A DNA stretch of 45,665 nucleotides from Acidobacterium sp. (GTDB lineage Bacteria > Acidobacteriota > Terriglobia > Terriglobales > Acidobacteriaceae): assembly GCA_003131625.1 (NCBI GenBank), contig PKVY01000101.1, positions 32,381-78,045 on the forward strand, read 5' to 3'. Shown here piece by piece: positions 23,191 to 30,903 of this stretch (positions within the stretch are counted from its first letter, which is position 1; the number at the start of each line of letters is the position of its first letter). A model generated the notes under the pieces. The model saw nothing but the letters and a program-made list of their open reading frames with translations, was not told the DNA's origin and made no database searches. The translations under genes were made by a program, and so were the position numbers.

Positions 23191-24980
23191 CACAGGCCTC
23201 CCTGCACCGCCGCCTTGTACAGAGCCGCGGAATCGGCAGGAAGCGACGTGGTTCCCTCCGAATCCGGCACAGCCTCTGCCTCACGGCCGTAGCTGCGGCC
23301 CTTCCCGTCGACCACGTGCACAGCGCAGGCCAGGCAGGGATCGAAGGAATGAACGGTGCGGAGCACTTCCAGCGGGCGCTCGGGGTCGGCGATGGGCGTG
23401 TTGAGCAGTGCGGCCTCGTAAGCGCCACGCTGGCCATGCGCATCGCGCGGTCCGGCGTTCCAGGTGGAAGGAACAATGCACTGGTAGTTGACGATTTTCT
23501 TGTTCTCGATTTCGACCCAGTGGCCGAGCGAGCCGCGCGGCGCTTCTTCGAGTCCAAAGCCGGCGCAGGATTTCGGCCAGCTCTCGGGATCCCATTTGTC
23601 GCCGTTGTGGATACGAACATCGCCGTGAGCCATGTTGTCGTCGAGCTGCGCGATCCATTCCGGCAGCTTTTCGACCATGATGTCCGCCTCAATAGCGCGG
23701 GCGGCGATGCGGCCGAGGGTAGAGAAAAGAACCGTGGGAGGAGCGTTGAACTTCGCCAGCACCGCGTCCACGGATTTCTTCACCTGCGCGTCGCCGGAAG
23801 CATAAGCAACCAGCGTGCGCGCCAGCGGACCCACTTCCATCGGCTTGTCGTCGTACCGCGGCGACTTCAGCCAGGAGTACTTCGCGTCGGTGTCGAGGAC
23901 GAGGTAGGGCGGTTTCGGCCCGGAGTATTTCGGACTGGTTTCGCCTTCGGCGGGGCGCCGGCTGGCCTGGTCGCCGACCGAGTACTCGTACCAGGAGTGC
24001 GTGACGTATTCGGCGATCTTGCCGGGATCGACCGGATGCACCGTGGCGAGATCGCGGCCGAGGATCACGCCGCGCGGAAAGAAGAAATCCGAAGGGTCGT
24101 TAATACTGCCGGAGGGGAAATCGCCATAGGCCATGAAGTTGCCGAGGCCTTCACCGTAGCCGAACCACTCCTTATAGAAGCTGGCGACGGCGAGGACGTC
24201 GGGCACGTAGACCTGCTGGACAAAAGTTTTGGCGCGAGCCGCAAGCTCATTGAAGAGCGTGATGCGCTCCGGATTGATCACCGCTTCCGGCTCGTTGCCA
24301 TCGATTGCGGTAGACATCCCACCCACCAGATACGTCTGCAGGTGTGGATTTTTACCGCCCAGGACCGCGTGGATGCGAATAAAGTCCCGTTGCATATCAA
24401 GCGCTTCGATGTAATGCGCGACAGCAAGCAGGTTCGCTTCCGGCGGCAGTTGGTAAGCAGGGTGTCCCCAGTCACCGCTGCTAAAGAGGCTCAACTGCCG
24501 GCTGGCGACCAGCGCCTTGACGCGGTCCTGGACTCCCTTAAAATACGTAGCGCTCGACTTAGGCCACTCCGAGATCGACTGCGCAAGCTGCGAAGTCTTT
24601 GCCGGATCGGCCTTCAAGGCGAGGGTCACATCGACCCAGTCGAGCGCGTGAAGATGGTAGAAGTGAATAACGTGATCCTGGACGTTCTGCGCGCCCGCGA
24701 TGATGTTGCGGACGAGCCGGGCGTTGTCAGGAATATCGATGCCGAGAGCGTTCTCGACCGCGCGCACCGAAGCCAGTGCGTGCACCGTGGTGCAAACTCC
24801 GCAAATCCGCTGCGCCCAGATCCACGCTTCGCGTGGATCGCGACCGCGCAGGATCAGCTCAATGCCGCGGAACATGGTGCCGGAGCTCCAGGCGTCGGTG
24901 ACGCGGCCTCCGTTGACTTCCGTCTCAATGCGGAGGTGGCCTTCGATGCGGGTTACGGGATCAATGACGACGCGTGCCAT
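23190..24980 (-). CDS. [NiFe] uptake hydrogenase large subunit, group 1
   Basis: A 596-residue catalytic subunit starting MARVVIDPVTRIEGHLRIE. The Ni-Fe site cysteines are in RICGVC (L1) and SFDPCLACAVH (L2). CIVPSTWNAGPRD and SSGDWGHPAYQLP are typical of membrane-bound group 1 enzymes. It oxidises H2 in the periplasm, exported with the Tat-bearing small subunit. After the His of the L2 motif the precursor runs on for about 41 residues; related precursors I recall have about 15. The start at 24980 lies 1 nt after the small-subunit stop; the frame is open upstream only because it overlaps that gene. Subgroup cannot be fixed by eye. Confidence 0.95.
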   Translation of the reverse strand: MARVVIDPVTRIEGHLRIETEVNGGRVTDAWSSGTMFRGIELILRGRDPREAWIWAQRICGVCTTVHALASVRAVENALGIDIPDNARLVRNIIAGAQNVQDHVIHFYHLHALDWVDVTLALKADPAKTSQLAQSISEWPKSSATYFKGVQDRVKALVASRQLSLFSSGDWGHPAYQLPPEANLLAVAHYIEALDMQRDFIRIHAVLGGKNPHLQTYLVGGMSTAIDGNEPEAVINPERITLFNELAARAKTFVQQVYVPDVLAVASFYKEWFGYGEGLGNFMAYGDFPSGSINDPSDFFFPRGVILGRDLATVHPVDPGKIAEYVTHSWYEYSVGDQASRRPAEGETSPKYSGPKPPYLVLDTDAKYSWLKSPRYDDKPMEVGPLARTLVAYASGDAQVKKSVDAVLAKFNAPPTVLFSTLGRIAARAIEADIMVEKLPEWIAQLDDNMAHGDVRIHNGDKWDPESWPKSCAGFGLEEAPRGSLGHWVEIENKKIVNYQCIVPSTWNAGPRDAHGQRGAYEAALLNTPIADPERPLEVLRTVHSFDPCLACAVHVVDGKGRSYGREAEAVPDSEGTTSLPADSAALYKAAVQGGL

Positions 24981-24981
24981 C

Positions 24982-26112
24982 TCAGTGCACCTCCGTCGTG
25001 GGTTTTTCGGCCTTGGCTTCTTCGGGGGGAGGGCCGTCTCCGTCGCCGGGGTGGAAATGGTCACGGACGACGTGTCCAACCGCGTGGGCAGCAGTAGCCG
25101 CTGCAACACCGGCGACCACGGTCCAGCCGATTTCGCCGGCGGTGACATCCACGCCAAAACCGGCCGGATGCGGCAGCCTTTCATAGAAGGGCGATTTCGT
25201 ATCCCAGAACCGCGAGGAGGCACAGGCGATGCAGCCGTGGCCCGCTTTCACCGGCCAGCTGGTGGCGTTGTTCCAGCGCACCGTCGGGCAGTTGTAGTTG
25301 GCCTCGGGACCCTTGCAGCCCATTTTGAAGAGGCACCAGCCCTTGCGATGGCCTTCGTCGCCCCACGCCTGCACATAGCGGCCGGCGTCGTAATGCGCAC
25401 GGCGCTCGCACTGATCGTGGATGAGCTGGCCGTAGGCGAAGAGCGGCCGGTTCTCCGGATCGAGGGCGGGCAACTCGCCAAAGGTGAGGTAGTGCACGAG
25501 CACGGCAGCCGTGTTCACGGAATTGTGCGGGCAGCCGGGGAGGTTCACGATTTTGATGCCAGGCACTGCTTCATGCAGGCCGACCGCGCCAGTAGGATTG
25601 GGATTCGACCGCACCAGGCCACCGTCCCACGCGCAGGCGCCGACCGCGATCGTGGCAGCGGCGCTGCCGCAAACTTCGCGCGCGATGTCCAGAGCGGTGC
25701 GTCCGCCGATGGTGCAGTAAATGCCGTCGTCCGCGGTAGGAATCGCGCCTTCGACCACGACGAGGTACTTGCCTTTCTCTTCATCGACCACGCGCTTCAG
25801 GGCTGCTTCGGCGTGCTTGCCGTAGCCGGCCATGATGGTCTCGTGGTATTCGAGCGAAAGCGTCTCGAGGACGATGTCCTCGATGGCCGGATGCGGCGAG
25901 CGCAACATGGATTCGGTGTTACCGGCGCAATCCTGAAACTCCAGCCACACCATCACGGGTTTGCGCTTCTGACTCAACGCGGCTGCGATGGTCTGCGTAT
26001 AGGCTTTCGGCAGCGCCAGAGTCGCGGCCATGGTGCCGCAGAACTCCATGAAGCGTCTGCGCGAGATGCCGCGCCGTCTACATGTCTCCAGAACCGATTC
26101 TTCTATGGCCAT
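24982..26112 (-). CDS. [NiFe] uptake hydrogenase small subunit, Tat-exported, with atypical proximal cluster motif
   Basis: A 376-residue electron-transfer subunit. The N-terminus has the Tat signal SRRRFMEF (17-24). Proximal-cluster ligands expected at CXXC, GXC and PGC are C62, C160 (VGACAWDGG) and C194 (LPGCPHN), but the second Cys of the first motif is Asn65: the sequence reads DCAGNTES (codon AAC, plus-strand bases 25918-25920). Distal (H232, C235, C260, C266) and medial (C275, C294, C297) ligands are intact. A C-terminal membrane helix (about 325-346) and a charged tail follow. ATG 26112 has AGGAGG 7 nt upstream. It heads the operon small-large-cytochrome b-protease. It lacks the CTCC signature of oxygen-tolerant group 1d enzymes. 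Confidence 0.94.
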   Translation of the reverse strand: MAIEESVLETCRRRGISRRRFMEFCGTMAATLALPKAYTQTIAAALSQKRKPVMVWLEFQDCAGNTESMLRSPHPAIEDIVLETLSLEYHETIMAGYGKHAEAALKRVVDEEKGKYLVVVEGAIPTADDGIYCTIGGRTALDIAREVCGSAAATIAVGACAWDGGLVRSNPNPTGAVGLHEAVPGIKIVNLPGCPHNSVNTAAVLVHYLTFGELPALDPENRPLFAYGQLIHDQCERRAHYDAGRYVQAWGDEGHRKGWCLFKMGCKGPEANYNCPTVRWNNATSWPVKAGHGCIACASSRFWDTKSPFYERLPHPAGFGVDVTAGEIGWTVVAGVAAATAAHAVGHVVRDHFHPGDGDGPPPEEAKAEKPTTEVH

Positions 26113-26187
26113 TCCGGCCCTCCTGCCTGCATTTCGGGACCCTGGGGTTTCGCAGACAGACCGTAACTTTGAACAAAAACGCTTGTA

Positions 26188-26203
26188 TGTGACTGCCATC
26201 ACA
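26188..26203. promoter_or_regulatory. Crp/Fnr-type site upstream of the hydrogenase operon
   Basis: TGTGACTGCCATCACA matches TGTGA-N6-TCACA at all ten positions. Its centre is about 83 nt before the small-subunit ATG, in the divergent hydrogenase/usp gap. Confidence 0.6.
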
Positions 26204-26266
26204 GGAGCGGTGTTCCGACTCCCAATCCGGCCTCAGACATTAAGCAACAGGGGGCGACGATTCGCT

Positions 26267-26282
26267 CGTGATCGCCGTCACA
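26267..26282. promoter_or_regulatory. Crp/Fnr-type site 2 in the hydrogenase/usp gap
   Basis: CGTGATCGCCGTCACA has nine of ten consensus positions, with half-sites GTGAT/GTCAC. It lies about 80 nt upstream of the usp ATG. Confidence 0.5.
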
Positions 26283-26288
26283 GCGGGT

Positions 26289-26304
26289 TGTGCCCGCAGT
26301 CACA
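26289..26304. promoter_or_regulatory. Crp/Fnr-type site 3 in the hydrogenase/usp gap
   Basis: TGTGCCCGCAGTCACA has nine of ten consensus positions. Its centre is 22 nt (two helical turns) from site 2 and about 57 nt before the usp ATG. Confidence 0.45.
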
Positions 26305-26353
26305 GACCCATCAATAGAGTGGCGGGAGACTCTCCGGCAGGAGGTTTTTCGCG

Positions 26354-27271
26354 ATGAAAACCCTCGACGAGATTGTTTCCATAAACCGCAACTTTGTGGT
26401 TCCGGAGAAGATCCTGGTAGCAACGGACCTGGCGGACACGGAGTATCTGATTCCGCATGCGGTAGCGCAGGCGCGCGCCTGTGGCAGCGCTTTGACCCTG
26501 GTGCATGTCATTCCCCCAGGACAGGCGATCCCACTGGATGCCAGCGCGATTCCGTATCTCGACGTCACGGAAATGAAGCAGGAGGCGGAGCAGACTTTGG
26601 AGCGCGTTGCCGCTCAGGCGCACGCGAGCGGCATCCCCTGCGACGTCATCGTGACGGAAGGGAATCCACGCGAACAGATCACGGCGCTGGCGCGAGAAGT
26701 GAAGGCGGGGCGCGTGATTGCTGGAACCCACGGCCGCCGGCATCTGACGAAATTCCTCCTCGGTTCGGTAGCGCACGAGATTCTTCGCAGCGCCGAAGTA
26801 CCGGTCTGCACCATCGGCCCGCACGCGCACGAGGCTTCGTCGTTTGGGGCGCCGCGCAGGATCCTGCATCCGGTGTCGCTGTGCGCGGGCTACGAGGACA
26901 GCGCCCGCATGGCGATCGAGATGGCGCAGTTTTACCGCGCGGACATTACGCTGCTGCATGTGCTGGGGCGCAATGTGAAGAGTCAGCCCGACAGCGATCG
27001 CGTGGTGGAATGGACCCGGTCGGAGATGCAGCGCATTATCCCCGAGGAAGCGCCGCTGTGGACGCAGATTGCGGTTCAGGTGGAGATCGGCGATGTGGTC
27101 GAAGAGGTGCTGAACGTCGCGGCGGAGATCAACGCCGACCTGATCGTGCTGGGTGTGAACAGCGATGTTTCCTTCTGGCCGATCCACGGCGATGACACCG
27201 TCTACAGCATCATTGCTCAGGCGAAATCGCCGGTGCTCAGCATCCGGCACAGGGCGGAGATCCGCATGTAG
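26354..27271 (+). CDS. tandem universal stress protein (UspA family)
   Basis: A 305-residue cytosolic protein made of two Usp domains. The first (about 18-155) has KILVATDLADTE and an ATP-binding-like end, GTHGRRHLTKFLLGSVAHEI, then EVPVCTIGP. The second (about 165-300) has RILHPVSL and ADLIVLGVNS, and ends SPVLSIRH; its nucleotide loop is degenerate. AGGAGG precedes the ATG by 9 nt. It is divergent from the hydrogenase operon across 241 nt containing three Crp/Fnr-like sites, so the two are probably co-controlled. Such proteins often accompany anaerobic or hydrogen-linked respiration genes; its exact role is not shown. A hairpin follows at 27274-27290. Confidence 0.92.
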   Translation: MKTLDEIVSINRNFVVPEKILVATDLADTEYLIPHAVAQARACGSALTLVHVIPPGQAIPLDASAIPYLDVTEMKQEAEQTLERVAAQAHASGIPCDVIVTEGNPREQITALAREVKAGRVIAGTHGRRHLTKFLLGSVAHEILRSAEVPVCTIGPHAHEASSFGAPRRILHPVSLCAGYEDSARMAIEMAQFYRADITLLHVLGRNVKSQPDSDRVVEWTRSEMQRIIPEEAPLWTQIAVQVEIGDVVEEVLNVAAEINADLIVLGVNSDVSFWPIHGDDTVYSIIAQAKSPVLSIRHRAEIRM

Positions 27272-27273
27272 CG

Positions 27274-27290
27274 TGTGGCCGGGGGCCACA
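27274..27290. terminator. hairpin terminator between usp and the PgeF gene
   Basis: TGTGGCC-GGG-GGCCACA is a 7-bp stem with a 3-nt loop, followed by TTT on the plus strand. The flanking genes converge here. Confidence 0.7.
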
Positions 27291-27313
27291 TTTGCAGCGC
27301 GGCGGTGCCGAGA

Positions 27314-28351
27314 CTAACTGCGAATACCGATGACCGAGAGCATGCGCCCGGTGAATCCCTGCTCGCCGCGGTAGGAAAAATAGCGGTTGTTCTGGCAGCG
27401 CGTGCAGTCGCCGATTACGGTGATCGCTTCCGCCCGCAGGCTCGCGTCGAGCAGCTGCCGCCGATTGGCTTCCATCAGATCGAGGTGCAGAGAGGGTCCG
27501 ATATTGCTGTGCCCCGGGGGGCGCTGCGTGAGGAAAAGCATCGGATATTTTTCGCGGATGGGGTCGGAATCCGAGACTTCGCGAAATAAATCCTGAGCAT
27601 ACGAAAATTGCGAGGCGAACTCGCTCCGCACCTCCTCGCCCACCGCGTAACAACAGCCGCCGATCCCCGGGCCAATGGCGGCGATCAGATCCTCAGGACG
27701 GCTGCGAAACGCGACGCGCATTTTCCCAACGCCGTTTTCGACGATTCGATTCACGGTGCCGCGCCATCCGGCATGAAACGCCGCGACAACTTTCTTCTTC
27801 ACGTCGGCGATCAGCACGGGAATGCAGTCCGCCGTCTGAATCGCGAGCAGAACGCCGGGTTCGCTGGTCATCAGGCCGTCTCCCCTGCAGGGTTCCGAAG
27901 CCGCCACGTCGCGACGGCCGACGCGCCGCACGCTGGAGGAATGAATCTGCTTCAGCGTGACCAGCTTCATCGACGCCGGCGCGCCCAGGGCCTCCAGAAA
28001 AAGCCGCCGGTTCTCCAGCACATTTTCGCGCGTGTCGGACGCGGTGAATCCCAGGTTCAGCTCGCCACTGCGCTGCGCCGGCCGGTACGCGGTGGTCACG
28101 CCCCCGGTACGGGTGCTGAAACCGTGCAGCAGCCACGGCCAGGCATCCCATCCCCCGGCTCGGACAACCTCGACGCGCGATTTTGCGACGCGTTTCGCCG
28201 ATTGCGGGTGAAATTCCGCAGGGGCGATTCGCTGCGCTGATCGATCCCGTTCGCTGCCGTTCCGCGAACGACGAGCTGGCGCACGCCCGGCATTGCGGAG
28301 CAGGTCGTCGGTGATCGAAAGATCGGAAGAAACGGCCCGGGAAGGCGGCAT
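27314..28351 (-). CDS. pgeF: laccase-domain/PgeF-YfiH family protein
   Basis: A 345-residue protein of the YfiH/PgeF (formerly multicopper polyphenol oxidase) family, which acts on purine nucleosides or edits peptidoglycan precursors. The zinc-site residues are visible: His in TLKQIHSSS, Cys in IQTADCIPVL and His in AAFHAGWRGTV. IGPGIGGCCYAVG and IGDCTRCQNNRYFSYR are also family marks. Family members are about 240-260 residues; here about 65 extra basic, low-complexity residues precede VVRAGGWDAWPW. The true start may be further in, but no good ATG is seen there. It is convergent with usp, and its neighbours give no functional hint. Confidence 0.88.
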   Translation of the reverse strand: MPPSRAVSSDLSITDDLLRNAGRAPARRSRNGSERDRSAQRIAPAEFHPQSAKRVAKSRVEVVRAGGWDAWPWLLHGFSTRTGGVTTAYRPAQRSGELNLGFTASDTRENVLENRRLFLEALGAPASMKLVTLKQIHSSSVRRVGRRDVAASEPCRGDGLMTSEPGVLLAIQTADCIPVLIADVKKKVVAAFHAGWRGTVNRIVENGVGKMRVAFRSRPEDLIAAIGPGIGGCCYAVGEEVRSEFASQFSYAQDLFREVSDSDPIREKYPMLFLTQRPPGHSNIGPSLHLDLMEANRRQLLDASLRAEAITVIGDCTRCQNNRYFSYRGEQGFTGRMLSVIGIRS

Positions 28352-28413
28352 CGTGGCTCTATTTTATCCGTGGAGAACAATCCCGACCGGCGCCCGCTCC
28401 GCTGAACCGTAGA

Positions 28414-30633
28414 TCAGTGCGGTAATTCCGCCGCGTAGATGTTCGCCGTCGACATGCGCGCGCTGACCAGGGGCACATCGCCGGGGGCGAGTCCCGCAAA
28501 TCGGTAGTCAACGACGTTGGCGGAACGAAGATCGTGCAGATCGGCGACGCGTTCCACTTTTCCGGTCCTCACGGTCACCTTATAGATGGGCTGATCGGCC
28601 GCGGCAAAATCGTGGAAGAAAATGGCGCCGTCGTCATGCGACCAGTTCGGATCGGCGATATTCCCGTCCGCGACGACACGCCAGGTCTTCGCGGCAACGT
28701 CGAAGAGCATCAGCTTTTTCTGATCGATGGAGAGCGCCGCAATGTATTTGCCGTCAGCCGACCAGCGCGGGCTGAACAGGCCATCGGATCCCGGCAGTTT
28801 CGTCGTCGCTTTCGTCGCGAGGTCCACCAGATAGATGGCCTTGGGGCGCGCAGCCTCAGCCATCAGGTCCGGCAGACGCCCGAAGACCAGCATCTTGCTG
28901 TCCGGCGACCAGTCAGGATCCGCCTCGCTGCGCTCCTCGTTCAGCACTTCCTGCAGGTGTCCGCCGTCGGCATCCATGGTGTAGACCTTCCAGGGCTTGC
29001 CCGGCTGCCGTCCCATCAGGACCAGCTGGCGGCCGTCCGGCGACCAGTGCATCATGAAAACCTGCATGGGGCGGCCGGTCAGCTGGAGGCGTCCCGATCC
29101 ATCGCCGCGACTGCGCCAGAGGGAATCGTCGTCCTGGCGAATCCACGCAATCAGCGCGCCGTTGCGTGAGAACTCCACGCGCCGGGCGATAGCCAGTCCG
29201 GTGCCCGACGGCACAAAGATGCTGGCGCTGCGGTCGTAGCGCAGTAACTCCGCCTGGGTGTTCAGGCCGATGAAGAAGGTCCGCCGTCCGCCGCGCTCGA
29301 TGATGGGCGCCCGGTAATCGAGCGGCCCGTTCGTAATGGGAATCGGCTTCTCCGGCCTTCCGAAGAGGCCGCCATGTTCCGGAATGGCCCAGATGTTGTT
29401 GTTGCCCGCGCGCGCCGATTGAAAGACGTAGTAGCGGCCATCGTCGGTCCAGCTGCCGCAGCATTCCGCAGGAGGCGCGCTGTTCCAGTTATCGAGCAGC
29501 ATGTGCGCGCTGCTGCCGTCACTACCCACCTGCCACAGCGTCGAAGTATGAGTTTCGCTGTTCAACAGCGTCAGGCGCAGGCGGGCGCCATCCGGCGACC
29601 AGCGCAGCCAGAAGGCGCGGCCAGGCAGGGTCGCAAATTTCCGGCTTTCTGTCCCGTTGTCGCGCGCAATATAAAGGTCGTCGCCCGTTGCGTAGAGGAT
29701 GCGTTGCCCGTCCGGCATCCAGGTCGCGTCATGCGCAAAGATTCCCGGGATGCGTCGCGCCGACCCCCCGATGGTCGAAACGATCCAGAGCGCCTGCTCG
29801 GCCGCGGTGGCCAGATGATTGCGGAGCAGCAGCCGCGATCCGTCAGGGGAAATATCCCCCAGCGAGGGAGCGGCCAGCTCTTCTGGAAGGGGCAAAGTGC
29901 TGGTTTCTCCGTCGGCAATCGCCGCCTGGGCCAGCACGCCGCGGCCGTTTTCGATCTGCGGGAAATAGATGCGCGAGCCGTCGGTTGCTGTTCCCGGAAA
30001 GCTTTCAAAGAGCGGATCGCCGGGAGAGACACGCCCCGAGAACGTAACCTGGCTGACGAGCGGCGGCCCGGTCCACGAGGTTCGCAGCCGCGAACCGGCT
30101 ACAAAGCCGCCCACAACAAGGAGGATGGCAGCGATCGCAGCTACAGCGATGCGGAGGCGCGATGATTGCTGTGTAGCGCCAGCCTTTACAGGCGAGGGCC
30201 CCGCCGCGGTTTGCTCCACAGCTCCCTGTGCGCTCGCGTCCAACTCCAGAATCCGGCCGAATCTCTCCTCATGCCCGGCGCCGACGACGGTGACCGGCGC
30301 GATGAAGCGATACCCGCGGCGCGCGAGAGTCTCGATGAAGCGAGGATTTTCCGCGGAATCACCCAGAGCTTCGCGCAGCTTGTTGATCGCCGTTCCCAGA
30401 CTGTGGTCAAAGTCGACGATTGTGTCGTCGCCCCACAGCCGGTGCTGAATCTCATCCCGGGTGATCACTTCGCCGGGGCGCTCCAGCAGACAAATCAGGA
30501 CGTGGAAGGGTTGCGCCTGCAGGCGGATGCGAACGCCGGATTTGCGCAGTTCTCCAGATTCGGAATCTGCCTCGAAGAGACCGAAGCAAAATTTGGTTGC
30601 CGTCTTTTCCTGATGCTCGACTGGGGCCGGCAT
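28414..30633 (-). CDS. winged-helix (CadC/ToxR-like) membrane regulator with PD40/TolB-like propeller
   Basis: A 739-residue protein. Residues 15-115 form an OmpR-type winged helix (GVRIRLQAQPFHVLICLLER, VITRDEIQHRLW, FIETLARRGYRFIAPV). A linker and one transmembrane helix (about 162-184) follow. The remaining 550 residues are beta-propeller repeats with SPDG/SADGK motifs (DISPDGSRLL, WSPDGARL, WSPDGRQLV, WSPDSKMLVF, WSADGKYIAAL). There is no receiver or kinase domain, so it is a one-component membrane regulator sensing through the periplasmic propeller; this architecture is abundant in Acidobacteriota. GAGGACC precedes ATG 30633. It is divergent from the TonB receptor gene across 270 nt with an inverted repeat, making that receptor its likely target. 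The ligand is unknown. Confidence 0.88.
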   Translation of the reverse strand: MPAPVEHQEKTATKFCFGLFEADSESGELRKSGVRIRLQAQPFHVLICLLERPGEVITRDEIQHRLWGDDTIVDFDHSLGTAINKLREALGDSAENPRFIETLARRGYRFIAPVTVVGAGHEERFGRILELDASAQGAVEQTAAGPSPVKAGATQQSSRLRIAVAAIAAILLVVGGFVAGSRLRTSWTGPPLVSQVTFSGRVSPGDPLFESFPGTATDGSRIYFPQIENGRGVLAQAAIADGETSTLPLPEELAAPSLGDISPDGSRLLLRNHLATAAEQALWIVSTIGGSARRIPGIFAHDATWMPDGQRILYATGDDLYIARDNGTESRKFATLPGRAFWLRWSPDGARLRLTLLNSETHTSTLWQVGSDGSSAHMLLDNWNSAPPAECCGSWTDDGRYYVFQSARAGNNNIWAIPEHGGLFGRPEKPIPITNGPLDYRAPIIERGGRRTFFIGLNTQAELLRYDRSASIFVPSGTGLAIARRVEFSRNGALIAWIRQDDDSLWRSRGDGSGRLQLTGRPMQVFMMHWSPDGRQLVLMGRQPGKPWKVYTMDADGGHLQEVLNEERSEADPDWSPDSKMLVFGRLPDLMAEAARPKAIYLVDLATKATTKLPGSDGLFSPRWSADGKYIAALSIDQKKLMLFDVAAKTWRVVADGNIADPNWSHDDGAIFFHDFAAADQPIYKVTVRTGKVERVADLHDLRSANVVDYRFAGLAPGDVPLVSARMSTANIYAAELPH

Positions 30634-30720
30634 AAGAAGGTCCTCGGTTGCCTGGGCGACATTACGTTTTACTCCGTTGAGCGACGGCGGTCAATGCACG
30701 GAGGTCATCTGGCAGCCGAT

Positions 30721-30740
30721 GAAACATCGCTGTATGTTTC
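30721..30740. promoter_or_regulatory. inverted repeat in the regulator/TonB receptor divergent gap
   Basis: GAAACAT (30721-30727) and ATGTTTC (30734-30740) form a perfect 7+7 inverted repeat with a 6-nt spacer, 88-107 nt upstream of the regulator ATG. It is a candidate operator for the divergent winged-helix regulator; this is inferred from position. Confidence 0.4.
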
Positions 30741-30761
30741 TCAAACTTAGTGATTTGCCTG

Positions 30762-30780
30762 TTGATCGAGATTTGATCGA
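30762..30780. repeat. direct repeat TTGATCGA in the same gap
   Basis: TTGATCGA occurs at 30762-30769 and 30773-30780, spaced 11 nt (one helical turn). OmpR-type winged helices often bind direct repeats in this register, so it is an alternative target for the neighbouring regulator. Confidence 0.35.
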
Positions 30781-30903
30781 AAAAAGGCTTGCTGTGCATT
30801 GCGGGCGGGTGCGGCAAGCGAGTTTAGTTCACGCTGGACCCCAGGGTGTTTCGTCACGACAAGTCCGAATCTGGGGCAGCAACACGGTTTTGGGAGGCAA
30901 CAA

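Noticed and set aside
24982-26112. Oxygen-tolerant group 1d hydrogenase
   Set aside because: The six-cysteine proximal signature (CTCC and the extra Cys after GTCASWG) is absent; the motif is CAGN and the second position is Gly.
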